Positions 29,387 through 40,943 of a DNA stretch of 64,000 nt are shown piece after piece. A program made the translations under genes and the position numbers. The notes under the pieces were generated by a model, which saw only the letters and a list, made by a program, of their open reading frames with translations, searched no databases and was not told the origin of the DNA. Within the stretch, counting starts at the first letter, position 1, and every line of letters begins with the position of its first letter. Source of the stretch: Xanthomonas campestris pv. badrii (lineage in GTDB: Bacteria; Pseudomonadota; Gammaproteobacteria; Xanthomonadales; Xanthomonadaceae); contig NZ_CP051651.1 of assembly GCF_012848175.1 (NCBI RefSeq), forward strand, positions 2,108,001-2,172,000, written 5' to 3'.

Positions 29387-30145
29387 ATGCGCAGCATCCT
29401 GATCACTGGCGCCGGCAGCGGCATTGGCGCCGGCATCGCCACCCATCTGGCCCGCGACGGCCACCATCTGCTGGTCAGCGACCTGGACCTGGCCGCCGCC
29501 GAACGGATCGCGCAGCAGCTGCGCCAGGCGGGCGGCTCGGCCGAGGCACTGGCGCTGGACGTGAGCGATGAAGACAGCATTGTGGATGCACTGGCCAGCG
29601 CATCGCGCGCGCCGCAGGTGCTTGTGAACAACGCCGGCCTGCAGCAGGTGGCTGCGCTGGAAGAGTTTCCGATGCAGCGCTGGGCGCTGCTGGTGGATGT
29701 GATGCTCACCGGCGCCGCACGCCTGAGCCGCGCGGTGTTGCCTGGCATGCGCGCAGCCGGCTACGGGCGCATCGTCAACATCGGCAGCATCCACTCGCTC
29801 GTCGCCAGCCCCTACAAGAGCGCCTATGTTGCGGCCAAGCATGGCCTGGTCGGCCTGGCCAAGGCGATCGCATTGGAAACCGCCGACTGCGACATCACCG
29901 TCAACACGCTCTGCCCCAGCTATGTACGTACGCCGCTGGTGGAGCGCCAGATCGCCGATCAGGCACGCACACGCGGCATTGACGAAGCGGCGGTGATCGG
30001 CGATGTGATGCTCAAGCCGATGCCCAAGGGCGCCTTCATCGAGTACGACGAGCTGGCCGGCACGGTGGCGTTTCTGATGACGCCTGCAGCGCGCAACATC
30101 ACCGGGCAATCCATTGCCATCGATGGCGGCTGGACTGCCCAATAA
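29387..30145 (+). CDS. bdhA: 3-hydroxybutyrate dehydrogenase
   Basis: NAD-dependent short-chain dehydrogenase converting D-3-hydroxybutyrate to acetoacetate, the last step in PHB reuse. 252 aa with cofactor motif TGAGSGIG near the start, NNAG near residue 82, active-site Tyr147 and Lys151 (YVAAK) and the family-typical SIHSLVASPYK. GAGGA lies 6 nt before ATG 29387. Its closeness to phaE-phaC suggests a PHB metabolic module; no depolymerase gene is present here. Confidence 0.9.
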   Translation: MRSILITGAGSGIGAGIATHLARDGHHLLVSDLDLAAAERIAQQLRQAGGSAEALALDVSDEDSIVDALASASRAPQVLVNNAGLQQVAALEEFPMQRWALLVDVMLTGAARLSRAVLPGMRAAGYGRIVNIGSIHSLVASPYKSAYVAAKHGLVGLAKAIALETADCDITVNTLCPSYVRTPLVERQIADQARTRGIDEAAVIGDVMLKPMPKGAFIEYDELAGTVAFLMTPAARNITGQSIAIDGGWTAQ

Positions 30146-30358
30146 TCGCGGCGGTGAAATTTTCACCAGCCGGATTGACAGCGTTGCAGCGCAAGGCCTG
30201 TCATGGGTTGTCCACAGACTTGCGCAGCGTCCATCCACAGGCGGTGTGGAAAACCGTGCGACGTGTCCCAGGCGACTCACACCCGCTGGCCGCTGCCTTG
30301 GCGGTGACGGCCGAACACGGCCAGGCTCGCGCGCAGCACGCCAGCGCCGCATCACCAC

Positions 30359-30847
30359 TCAGACGCGCGAATAACTCCAGGACTGCATGCGCCCATCGCG
30401 GTACGGCATCACGCCATGGAACGGCCGCGGGTCGCCGTCGAATACCAGCGGCAGGAAATTGCGGTCGCCCTCCCACATCGGCACCTGATCCATCTGCGCG
30501 ATGGAAACCCACTCCAGCGTGCCTTCCGGATTGGACGCCTGCGGGATGCCGTCGAAGCTACGGATCAGGAACACGAACCCCAGCCAATCCTCGCCCTGCT
30601 TGCCGAACCCGGGCCAGCTGATGGTGCCGCGCAATTGCATGTCGCCGCACTCCACACCGGCCTCTTCGCGGATCTCGCGGCGCATGCAGGCCAGCACGTC
30701 CTCCTCCGGCTCCACCTTGCCTCCTAGCCCGTTGTACTTGCCCAGGTGCTGATCGCCCGGACGCGCATTGCGGTGGATCATCAGCACCTGCGTGCCGTCC
30801 GGCGACAGCAGGTAGCCCAGGGTGGCGACAATCGGGGTATAGGGCAT
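30359..30847 (-). CDS. NUDIX hydrolase, MutT/MTH1-like (8-oxo-dGTP diphosphatase type)
   Basis: 162 aa. The complete Nudix box spans GGKVEPEEDVLACMRREI and REEAGVE (Gx5Ex7REUxEExGU). The lead (ATLGYLL...VLMIHRN) and the GKYNGLGGK approach to the box match MTH1-type sanitation enzymes that hydrolyse oxidised purine nucleotides. Substrate is by family inference. Single gene, convergent with bdhA. Confidence 0.9.
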   Translation of the reverse strand: MPYTPIVATLGYLLSPDGTQVLMIHRNARPGDQHLGKYNGLGGKVEPEEDVLACMRREIREEAGVECGDMQLRGTISWPGFGKQGEDWLGFVFLIRSFDGIPQASNPEGTLEWVSIAQMDQVPMWEGDRNFLPLVFDGDPRPFHGVMPYRDGRMQSWSYSRV

Positions 30848-31059
30848 GGCACGGGATCTGACACGAAGCGCATCAGTATGACCGATGCCAGGGCCTGGAC
30901 GCAGTGCAGGTCACTGCACGCAACCTCGTCTCGATCAGACCGCACCCTGGGCGTCGCTCGGGCGCCATCCCGCCTTGCATCGTCCAGGTCAGTGTCGCGA
31001 TCAGCCGGCTGCAATGGTTGCGCCCGCTACACCATCCAGACGTAACGCAGCGATCGACC

Positions 31060-31569
31060 TCAGCCGGCAGCGGCCCGCGCGCCCGGCCTCGGCGGAGCGA
31101 CATGGTCGGAGTCCAGCCGCAAGGTGGCCACCCCATGGCCGCGCTCGGCCAGATAGTCCAGCCACTTGCCCAGGAAGGTGTTCATGCGCATACGGTGGCT
31201 GATCAGCTCGGCCGGTGGCGGGAACATGCCCATCACATCCTGCCAGCGACGGCCCACATAGCAATGCGTGGTCTCCGCCTGCCGGGCATCGCGGTACAGG
31301 CGCACATACGCCGAGGGATCCGGCTCGCCGGTGACCGGGTCGCACAGGTCGTAGGTCAGCCGCAGCTCGACGGTGTAGCGGTGGCACTCGATCACGTCCA
31401 GGCGCAGGTCCAGGCCATCGCCGATCGACGAGAGATACGATCCCGGTGCCAGATCGCCCGGGGCGAACAGGCGGGTCAGATGCTGGAAGTTCTCTGCATA
31501 CAGGCCCATCAGCCAGCCGAACCGGCTCAGGCGGGGAATTATGTCGAGTTTGCTCAATGTCTGGGCCAT
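31060..31569 (-). CDS. DUF1249 (YqiB-like) family protein
   Basis: 169 aa soluble protein of the DUF1249 family, which often sits near NUDIX genes in gammaproteobacteria. Recognised by the pattern YAENFQHLTRLF, VIECHRYTVELRLTYDL and the terminal RMRMNTFLGKWLDYL. Function unknown. The C-terminus is an Ala/Pro/Arg-rich tail. Upstream of the NUDIX gene in the same direction, with a 212-nt gap. Confidence 0.88.
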   Translation of the reverse strand: MAQTLSKLDIIPRLSRFGWLMGLYAENFQHLTRLFAPGDLAPGSYLSSIGDGLDLRLDVIECHRYTVELRLTYDLCDPVTGEPDPSAYVRLYRDARQAETTHCYVGRRWQDVMGMFPPPAELISHRMRMNTFLGKWLDYLAERGHGVATLRLDSDHVAPPRPGARAAAG

Positions 31570-31732
31570 GCACCGATCCTACACGCTGCGCTGCCGCACG
31601 GGCAGCATTGACGAGGGCCCGACGACAGGCCTACCTTGGCGGAGCACTGCCCCGCCCGCTTTGATTCTCCGGCTTGCCAACAAACCGTACGACCAACGAG
31701 GCCGCATCCAGATTGCAAACGCGCCGCGTGCT

Positions 31733-31768
31733 CGCCCAATCCCGAATCCCGCCCTACCAATCCCAGCC
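31733..31768. repeat. Partial GATTGGGA/AATCCC intergenic repeat
   Basis: CCCAATCCCGAATCCC followed by ACCAATCCCAGCC, directly abutting the ppsR stop codon. It resembles the termini of the elements around guaB (55.3 and 57.0 kb). No opposite-orientation arm is obvious, so this is probably a solo or decayed copy. Confidence 0.45.
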
Positions 31769-32590
31769 TCAAAACATCTCGCGCTGCAGCCCCAGCGTAG
31801 AGAGCACCTTGCTGGAGATTTCCTCGATCGAGGTGTTGGTGGTACTGAGCGAGGGGATGCGCTCCATCTGGAACATGCGCTCGGCGATCGCCACCTCACG
31901 CCGACAGGTCTCGGCCGCGCTGTAGCGCGAATTGGCGCGACGCTCCTGGCGGATCTGCTGCAGACGTTCCGGATCGATGGTCAGGCCGAACAGCTTGCTG
32001 CGGTAATTGCGCAGGCGCGGCGGTAGCCGTTCGTTTTCCAGGTCTTCTTCAGTCAACGGGTAGTTGGCGGCGCGGATGCCGTAATGCAAGGCCAGGTAGA
32101 TGCAGGTCGGCGTCTTGCCGGCGCGCGACACCGCCACCAGGATCACGTCGGCCTCGTCGTAATTGAGCGCAATCCCGTCGTCGTGGCTCAGCGCGAAGTT
32201 CATCGCGTTGATGCGCCGGTGATAGGTTTCGAAATCCACCATGCCATGCGCACGCCCCACGCGCGAATGCCGTGGCGCATTGAGCTCGCGCTCCAGCGGC
32301 TCGATGAAGGGTGCGAACACGTCCAGCATCAGCGCACCGCTTTCGGCCAGGATCATGCTCAATTGTGGATCCACGCACGAATTGACCACCACCGGGCGCA
32401 CCTGATACCGCTCGCCGGCGGCGCGCACCCGCATCGCGGCATCGCGCGCTTTTTCTGCATCATCAATGAACGACATGCGGTCGGTAACGAAGTTGAATCC
32501 GCTGAACTGGGTGAGCAGGCTATGCCCAATCGTTTCAGCGGTGATACCGGTTCCATCGGAAACGTAGAACACCGGCCGGATTGTTGACAT
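31769..32590 (-). CDS. ppsR: PEP synthetase regulatory protein (bifunctional kinase/pyrophosphorylase, DUF299)
   Basis: Inactivates PEP synthase by ADP-dependent threonine phosphorylation and reactivates it by phosphorolysis. 273 aa with [12 protein letters not shown] near the N-terminus and the P-loop-like [16 protein letters not shown] near residue 150. Divergent from ppsA, the target enzyme. ATG 32590 (MSTIRP) is used; a start three codons upstream is possible. Confidence 0.94.
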   Translation of the reverse strand: MSTIRPVFYVSDGTGITAETIGHSLLTQFSGFNFVTDRMSFIDDAEKARDAAMRVRAAGERYQVRPVVVNSCVDPQLSMILAESGALMLDVFAPFIEPLERELNAPRHSRVGRAHGMVDFETYHRRINAMNFALSHDDGIALNYDEADVILVAVSRAGKTPTCIYLALHYGIRAANYPLTEEDLENERLPPRLRNYRSKLFGLTIDPERLQQIRQERRANSRYSAAETCRREVAIAERMFQMERIPSLSTTNTSIEEISSKVLSTLGLQREMF

Positions 32591-32732
32591 CAAGACCACC
32601 TCTTTGAACTGGTGTCCAAAACTTACGGGTTCATGCTTGTGCAGATTCCACTGTGCACTGCATCATAGCGGCTTCTTCCTACGGACGCGGCCATCCAGCC
32701 CGCTCGGGCGATGGCCATACGGAGCATCGCGC

Positions 32733-35125
<2,393 letters not shown>

Positions 35126-35126
<1 letters not shown>

Positions 35127-36118
35127 TGGGAGTGCTGGGGGCAATGATGGCGGCCGCTGCGGGAGCAGCGGCTGCAAAGCCGGCGGCGGCGGCAGGAGCC
35201 GTAGCGGCCAAGCCGGCGGTCGTCAACGAGCCTGCGTTCAATTGGGCAGCCATTCCATGGGCGCAGTACGCGCTCAATTGGGGCGTCGCACTGCTGATCG
35301 TCGTGGTCGGCATGTGGCTGGCCAAGCAGCTCAGTCAATGGTTGCATCGTGCGCTGACGCGGGCACGCGTCGAAATCACGTTGACCAACTTCTTGCGCAA
35401 CGTGATCTACGCGCTGCTGCTGGTGCTGGTCTTCGTGAGTGCCTTGAGCCAGATCGGCGTGCCGCCGACGTCGTTGATCGCGGTACTGGGCGCGGCAGGC
35501 CTGGCGGTTGGCCTGGCGTTGAAGGACTCGCTCTCCAACATCGCTGCCGGGGTCATGCTGATCGTGTTGCGGCCGATGCGCGATGGCGACCATGTGCTGA
35601 TCGCAGGCCAGGAAGGCATCGTGGACGAGATCCGGATCTTCCAGACCCGGATCCGCTCGTTCGACGAACGCATGATCACCCTGCCCAACAGCACCATCAC
35701 CACCGCCCCCATCATCAACTACAGCACCCTGCCCAACCGCAGGCTGGAAGTGACGGTGGGCGTGGGCTATGGCGATGACCTGAAGAAGGCGCAGCAGCTG
35801 TTGCTGCAGATCGCCAAGGACAACCCCAATATCCTGGATTCGCCCGCACCGTTCGTGCAGGTCACCAACCTGGGCGAGAGCACGGTCGATCTGATGTTGT
35901 TCGCCTACTCCACCAACGGCAACTTCGGCGCGGCCAAGAGCAGCACGCTGGAGCAGATCCGCAATCAGTTGCTGGAGAACGGGCTCAACATTCCGTATCC
36001 GCAGCGCGATCTGCACGTGTATCACCACGACGCCGACGGCAAGCCGATCTCCGATCTGCTGCTCAAGGGCATCGCCGACGATGGCGATGTCAGCAAGGGG
36101 CCACCGCTGGCGCGCTAA
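35126..36118 (+). CDS. Small-conductance mechanosensitive channel (MscS family)
   Basis: 330 aa inner-membrane channel opening under hypo-osmotic stretch. An Ala-rich lead is followed by three helices (about 45-70, 90-112, 115-145); the third is the pore helix with the Gly/Ala pattern GAAGLAVGLALKDSLSNIAAG. Then a soluble beta domain (MRDGDHVLIAGQEGIVDEI) and a C-terminal alpha/beta region. The start overlaps the ppsA stop (TGATG), so it is probably co-translated; a functional link to ppsA is not evident. Confidence 0.93.
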
Positions 36119-36136
36119 GCTCGATTCACTGAAAAA

Positions 36137-36169
36137 GCAAAGGCCGCATCGAAGGATGCGGCCTTTTTT
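36137..36169. terminator. Bidirectional Rho-independent terminator between mscS-type gene and orn
   Basis: Stem AAGGCCGCATC (36140-36150), loop GAAG, GATGCGGCCTT, followed by a T-tract on the plus strand. An A-rich flank (GAAAAAGCAA) gives a weaker T-tract on the minus strand. It suits the convergent genes on either side. Confidence 0.85.
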
Positions 36170-36290
36170 GTTCGCCAACCGTGCTTCCGGCGCGAGTATC
36201 AGGTTGGCACGCTGCCGGGAAGTTCCGGGGCTGCGCGCGGCACACGTCCGCCTGGGATCACCCCCAGTGGTCGTCCGCCACCGTCAACGC

Positions 36291-36875
36291 TCAGCCTTCC
36301 ACACCGGCGGCGGTATCGCCGCCCAGTGCACCCATGAACTGCCGGTAGTGACGCAGCTCGGCAATGGAGTCGCGTACATCGCTCAGCGCGGTGTGCGCCG
36401 AACTCTTGGCAAACCCATTGGCCACCGTCGGTGCCCAGCGCCGCGCCAGTTCCTTGATGGTGGACACGTCCAGGTTGCGGTAATGGAAGTAACGCTCCAG
36501 GCGCGACATCTGGCGGTGCAGGAAGCGGCGATCCTGGCAGATCGAGTTGCCGCACATCGGCGAGGCGCCGGCACGGATCCATTCGCTCAAGAACGCCACG
36601 GTCTGCGCCTCGGCCTGTGCGTGGGTGACCTGACTGTCCAGCACGCGCTGCCACAGGCCCGAACGGCGATGCTGGTTGCGGTTCCACTCATCCATCGCTT
36701 CCAGCGTTTCCAGCGGATGGGCGATGGCCAGTTCCGGTCCTTCGGCAAGCACGTTCAACTGCGCATCGGTCACGATGGTGGCGATCTCGATGATCGAATC
36801 CTGGTCGGTGTCCAGGCCGGTCATTTCCAGATCGATCCAGATCAGTCGGTCGTTGCCTGCGAGGGTGTCTGCCAT
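36291..36875 (-). CDS. orn: Oligoribonuclease
   Basis: DEDDh 3'-5' exoribonuclease that degrades 2-5 nt RNAs, including pGpG from c-di-GMP turnover. 194 aa. Exo I motif is [12 protein letters not shown]; the downstream acidic and His residues are in [10 protein letters not shown] and [15 protein letters not shown]. Typical length. Regulation not visible; tadA lies upstream in the same direction with a 72-nt gap. Confidence 0.95.
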   Translation of the reverse strand: MADTLAGNDRLIWIDLEMTGLDTDQDSIIEIATIVTDAQLNVLAEGPELAIAHPLETLEAMDEWNRNQHRRSGLWQRVLDSQVTHAQAEAQTVAFLSEWIRAGASPMCGNSICQDRRFLHRQMSRLERYFHYRNLDVSTIKELARRWAPTVANGFAKSSAHTALSDVRDSIAELRHYRQFMGALGGDTAAGVEG

Positions 36876-36947
36876 ATCGCCGTCCTGTGGATGGCCGTCG
36901 CCGGCCAGGTGCTGGAAAGGGCGCGCATCATACCGCGCCGATGTGGC

Positions 36948-37466
36948 TCACGGCAGCAGCGGCGGCTTGCCGCGCTTTGCCCGAAAGTAATTGGTCAGCC
37001 GCAGGCTCGCCTCGGCCGCAAGGACCCCGCCGGTCACCTGCACGCGGTGGTTGTGGCGCGGGTCGGCCAGCAGATCGAACACGCTGCCGCAGGCACCGGT
37101 CTTCGGGTCGCTGGCGGCAAACACCACCCGCGCGATACGCGCATGGATCATCGCCATGGCGCACATCGCGCACGGCTCCAGGGTGACGTACAGCGTGCAG
37201 CCGAGCAGGCGGTGATTGGCCAGCCGGCGCCCGGCCTCGCGCATCGCCACGATCTCGGCATGCGCGCTGGGGTCGTGGCTGGCGATGTTGAAGTTCCAGC
37301 CCTCGCCCAGCACCTGGCCCTGCGCATCGATCAGCACCGCGCCGACCGGGATCTCGTCGTAGTCGCGCTCGGCGCGTGCAGCCAGCTGCAGGGCGTGCTG
37401 CATCCACTGCCGGTCCAGCAGCAGCTGCGGCGCGTCGTCGATGCTGCAATCGGGCGACACGCTCAC
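36948..37466 (-). CDS. tadA: tRNA-specific adenosine deaminase
   Basis: Deaminates A34 to inosine in tRNA-Arg(ACG). About 172 aa. Zinc deaminase motifs HAE (His69, Glu71 proton shuttle) and PCAMC are intact, with [16 protein letters not shown] typical of TadA. The GTG at 37466 overlaps the mntR stop as GTGA, which favours it and implies translational coupling; GTG 37460 is also possible. Confidence 0.93.
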   Translation of the reverse strand: MSVSPDCSIDDAPQLLLDRQWMQHALQLAARAERDYDEIPVGAVLIDAQGQVLGEGWNFNIASHDPSAHAEIVAMREAGRRLANHRLLGCTLYVTLEPCAMCAMAMIHARIARVVFAASDPKTGACGSVFDLLADPRHNHRVQVTGGVLAAEASLRLTNYFRAKRGKPPLLP

Positions 37467-37930
37467 GCCGCGCTGCCGCCCTGGCGATCCAGGAACGCGG
37501 CGAAGGCGGCCACGGTGGCCTCGCTGACATGGTGCTCGATGCCTTCGGCATCGCGACGCGCGGTGGCTTCGTCGATGCCCAGCGCCAGCAGAAAGCGCTC
37601 GACGATTTGGTGGCGCTGGCGGCTGGAGGCAGCCAGCGCCTCGCCGGCCGGGGTCAGGAACACGCCGCGATACGGACGTTGCACCACCCAGCCATCCCGC
37701 ACCAGCCGCTTGAGCATCTTGGCCACCGTGGGCTGGGCTACACCCAGACGCGCGGCGATGTCGACCTGGCGTGCCTCGCCGCCGTCGACCAGCAGATCGG
37801 AGATCAGCTCCACGTAGTCCTCGACCAGCTCGGCGCGGCGCGCTTCGCGCACCTGGCGGAAGCTTTCCATATGCACCTGCGCATCGATCAGGGACGGCGT
37901 GGCCGCCTCCAGCTTTTCGCTCTTGCCCAC
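37463..37930 (-). CDS. mntR: Manganese-responsive regulator MntR (DtxR family)
   Basis: 155 aa metal-dependent repressor: winged helix-turn-helix (about 55-105, [22 protein letters not shown]) then a dimerisation and metal-binding region with EGIEHHVSE. Divergent from mntH; an MntR-like palindrome at 38027-38040 lies between them. It probably represses mntH at high Mn. The 3' end overlaps tadA by 4 nt. Confidence 0.92.
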   Translation of the reverse strand: MGKSEKLEAATPSLIDAQVHMESFRQVREARRAELVEDYVELISDLLVDGGEARQVDIAARLGVAQPTVAKMLKRLVRDGWVVQRPYRGVFLTPAGEALAASSRQRHQIVERFLLALGIDEATARRDAEGIEHHVSEATVAAFAAFLDRQGGSAA

Positions 37931-38026
37931 CCTTGCCCTCGTGATTGCGTCCGGAATCGGTGCCGGGATGCGTAGTGTGAGGCACGCGACCGATCAATAC
38001 GATTGAGTTTGCCAATGCTCAACAGC

Positions 38027-38040
38027 ATAGCAAATGCTAT
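38027..38040. promoter_or_regulatory. MntR operator (ATAGCA-AA-TGCTAT)
   Basis: A perfect 14-nt palindrome, ATAGCAAATGCTAT, the core of the proteobacterial MntR box, upstream of mntH. It ends 3 nt before the first possible mntH ATG (38044). A neighbouring CAATGCTCAACAGCAT stretch may extend the site. Confidence 0.8.
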
Positions 38041-38073
38041 ATCATGCGGCCAATCCCTCGTCCCCGTCCCCGC

Positions 38074-39408
38074 ATGCCCGTCGACAAGCTCGCTGCTGCC
38101 CCTTCGCCTGCCCCTCTAACCGGCGGCCTGGGCGACCACCACGCCAGCATCGCCGTGCCCGGCAGGGGCCACTGGTGGTTCCGCCTGCTGGCGTTCCTGG
38201 GCCCGGGCTACATGGTGTCGGTTGGCTACATGGACCCGGGCAACTGGGCCACCGATCTGGCCGGTGGTTCGCAGTTCGGCTACCTGCTGCTATCGGTGAT
38301 CCTGCTGTCCAACCTCATGGCGATCGTGCTGCAGAGCCTGTCGGCGCGGCTGGGCGTCGCCACCGGGCTGGACCTGGCGCAGGCCTGCCGGGCGCGCTAC
38401 CCGCGTGCGCTGAACCTGGCGCTGTGGGGGCTGTGCGAGCTGGCGATCATCGCCTGCGACCTGGCCGAGGTGATCGGCACCGCGATCGCGCTGAAACTGT
38501 TGTTCGGCATTGAGCTGACGCTGGGTGCGATCATCACCGCGGTGGATGTGGTGCTGGTGCTGCTGCTGATGAACCGGGGCTTCCGTGCCCTGGAAGCCTT
38601 CGTGATGGCGTTGCTGCTGATCATCTTCGTGTGCTTCGGCATCCAGATCGCGCTGGCCGCACCGCCGATCGCAGCGGTGCTGGGTGGCTTCATCCCACGT
38701 GCGCAGGTGGTGAGCGACCCGCAGGCGTTGTATCTGGCGATCGGCATCATCGGCGCGACGGTGATGCCGCATAACCTGTATCTGCATTCGTCGATCGTGC
38801 AGACGCGTGCCTACCCGCGCACGGACACGGGGCGCCGCTCGGCCTTGCGCTGGGCGGTCACCGACAGCACGGTGGCGCTGATGTTCGCGTTGTTCATCAA
38901 TGCCTCGATCCTGATCCTGGCCGCGGCGGTGTTCCATGCGCAGGGGCGCACCGACGTGCAGGAGATCGAGCAGGCGCATGCCCTGCTCGCACCGATGCTG
39001 GGCGTGGGCCTGGCCTCGACCCTGTTCGCGCTCGCCCTACTCGCCTCCGGCGTCAATTCCACCGTGACCGCGACGCTGGCCGGGCAGATCGTGATGGAAG
39101 GCTTCCTGCAATTGCGGTTGGCGCCGTGGCTGCGCCGCCTGCTCACCCGCGGCATCGCCATCGTGCCGGTGGTGGTGGTCACCTGGCTGTATGGCGAAGC
39201 CGGCACGGCGCGGCTATTGGTGCTGAGCCAGGTCGTGCTGTCGATGCAGTTGCCGTTTGCGGTGATCCCGCTGGTGCGCTTCGTCTCCGACCGGCAACTG
39301 ATGGGCGCGCTGGTGGCACCGGCCTGGCTGGTACGCACCGCCTGGGTGATTGCGTTGGTGATCGTGGCGTTGAACGTCAAGCTGCTGTGGGACACCGCGC
39401 TGCACTGA
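38074..39408 (+). CDS. mntH: Nramp-family manganese transporter
   Basis: Proton-coupled Mn2+ importer. 444 aa from ATG 38074 (454 from ATG 38044), about eleven membrane helices. Signature motifs: [17 protein letters not shown] (metal-binding DPGN) near the N-terminus and [15 protein letters not shown] (helix 6). ATG 38074 is preferred because the MntR palindrome almost touches 38044, leaving no room for a ribosome site; 38074 itself lacks a clear one, so the true start remains open. Controlled by MntR (inference from the operator). Confidence 0.94.
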   Translation: MPVDKLAAAPSPAPLTGGLGDHHASIAVPGRGHWWFRLLAFLGPGYMVSVGYMDPGNWATDLAGGSQFGYLLLSVILLSNLMAIVLQSLSARLGVATGLDLAQACRARYPRALNLALWGLCELAIIACDLAEVIGTAIALKLLFGIELTLGAIITAVDVVLVLLLMNRGFRALEAFVMALLLIIFVCFGIQIALAAPPIAAVLGGFIPRAQVVSDPQALYLAIGIIGATVMPHNLYLHSSIVQTRAYPRTDTGRRSALRWAVTDSTVALMFALFINASILILAAAVFHAQGRTDVQEIEQAHALLAPMLGVGLASTLFALALLASGVNSTVTATLAGQIVMEGFLQLRLAPWLRRLLTRGIAIVPVVVVTWLYGEAGTARLLVLSQVVLSMQLPFAVIPLVRFVSDRQLMGALVAPAWLVRTAWVIALVIVALNVKLLWDTALH

Positions 39409-39747
39409 AGGTTGCCAACAGTGGTCTGATCCGGGCATCGACGCATGCAGAGGCCGGCGGCTGATGGCATGCGGTCAAACGCTACGCAGCATCAGCGCCG
39501 CTCTGTACGTGGTCGATGCTGATCGATCGAATCGTCTCTGCCTGTCGTAATCGAGCTGATCCGCAGCGCGGCGATTGCGCCGAGCAGAGCGCACGCAGAT
39601 GCAATCTGCGCGAGCACTGCAAGCGGTCTACTGCCGGCATGCACCGGCTGGTCCTTGGCCTGCGTCACCGCAGGTGGCGCGTGTGCGCATGACCTGCATT
39701 GCGTCATGCGACCGCCGGGCTGCATGCCCTCGCTCACAGGAGTTTCT
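39409..39747. other. Spacer with no visible feature
   Basis: 339 nt between mntH and the exported hydrolase. I see no RNA gene, repeat or supportable ORF. Only the AGGAG ribosome site at the right end (before 39748) is clear. Confidence 0.4.
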
Positions 39748-40734
39748 ATGGATCCTTTCGAGGCGCCTCCGACCGACACCGGACGCCGCAACTTTCTCCT
39801 CTCCAGTACCGCCGCGGTGGCAGCGTTGTCGCTGCCCGCATTTGCAACCGCCGCTGCACCTGCCGTTCCCACCACCGCGCACCCCTCGTCAACCCACGGA
39901 GTCAACCCGATGTCCAATTTCGTCAAACGTCCCGATGGCGCCAACATTTTTTACAAGGACTGGGGCAAGGGCCAGCCGGTCGTGTTCGCGCATGGCTGGC
40001 CGCTCAGCGGCGATGCCTGGGACTCGCAGATGCTGTTCATGGGCCAGCACGGCTACCGCGTCATCGCGCACGACCGCCGCAGCCACGGCCGCTCCAGCCA
40101 GACCTGGGACGGCAACAACATGGACACCTACGCCGACGATCTGGCGGCGGTGCTCGACGCGCTGGATCTGAAGGACGCGATCCTGGTCGGCCACTCCACC
40201 GGCGGTGGCGAAGTGGCGCATTACGTGGGTCGCCACGGCAGCAAGCGCGTGGCCAAGGTGGTGCTGGTGGGCGCGGTGCCGCCGCAGATGGTCAAGAGCC
40301 CGACCAATCCAGGCGGCCTGCCGATGAGCGTGTTCGACGGCATCCGCGAGGGTGTGGCCAAGGACCGTTCGCAGTTCTACAAGGACCTGACCACCCCGTT
40401 CTTCGGCGCCAACCGTGACGGCAACAAGGTTACCCAGGGCATGCGCGATGCGTTCTGGCTGCGGGGCATGCTGGGCGGCCACAAGGGCCAGTACGACTGC
40501 ATCAGGGAATTCTCCGAAGTCGATTACACCCCCGACCTGAAGAAGATCGATGTGCCGGCGCTGGTGGTGCATGGCGACGACGACCAGATCGTGCCGATCG
40601 ATGCCTCGGCCAAGCTGTCGTCCAAGATCATCAAGAATGCAGAACTGAAGATCTACGCCGGCGCGCCGCATGGGCTGACCATCACCCACGCCGATCAGTT
40701 CAACAAGGATCTGCTGGCGTTTGCCAAAGCCTGA
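39748..40734 (+). CDS. Exported alpha/beta hydrolase, non-heme chloroperoxidase-like
   Basis: 328 aa. A twin-arginine signal ([21 protein letters not shown]) directs it to the periplasm by Tat. The mature part is an alpha/beta hydrolase close to cofactor-free haloperoxidases: nucleophile Ser in VGHSTGGGE, oxyanion region [11 protein letters not shown], acid in HGDDDQIVP, His in [10 protein letters not shown]. Physiological role is probably ester hydrolysis, substrate unknown. AGGAG 6 nt before ATG 39748 fixes the start. A terminator follows. Confidence 0.9.
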   Translation: MDPFEAPPTDTGRRNFLLSSTAAVAALSLPAFATAAAPAVPTTAHPSSTHGVNPMSNFVKRPDGANIFYKDWGKGQPVVFAHGWPLSGDAWDSQMLFMGQHGYRVIAHDRRSHGRSSQTWDGNNMDTYADDLAAVLDALDLKDAILVGHSTGGGEVAHYVGRHGSKRVAKVVLVGAVPPQMVKSPTNPGGLPMSVFDGIREGVAKDRSQFYKDLTTPFFGANRDGNKVTQGMRDAFWLRGMLGGHKGQYDCIREFSEVDYTPDLKKIDVPALVVHGDDDQIVPIDASAKLSSKIIKNAELKIYAGAPHGLTITHADQFNKDLLAFAKA

Positions 40735-40753
40735 TCTGGTTTGAATGGATCGA

Positions 40754-40784
40754 AAAAGGCCGGCTCGTGAGAGCCGGCCTTTTC
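40754..40784 (+). terminator. Rho-independent terminator after exported hydrolase
   Basis: Stem AAAAGGCCGGCTC (40754-40766), loop GTGA, GAGCCGGCCTTTT, starting 20 nt after the stop codon. Confidence 0.88.
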
Positions 40785-40943
40785 TATGCGTCGACGCTGG
40801 GCAAGTTGCATCCAGGCTCGGCAGGGCAGCCGGCACGCGCAGTCCCTGGAGGGTGCAGATGGCCCATTGGGATCGAGAACTGGACCGGTGCATAACCACC
40901 TGAACCAGTCGTCGATCCCCGATGCAGTTCCGATCGGCGGTCG

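Noticed and set aside
32604..32732. Upstream ATG extension of ppsA
   Set aside because: The 43 added residues are Cys/Arg/Pro-rich, unlike any PEP synthase N-terminus, and overlap the ppsR-ppsA promoter region.
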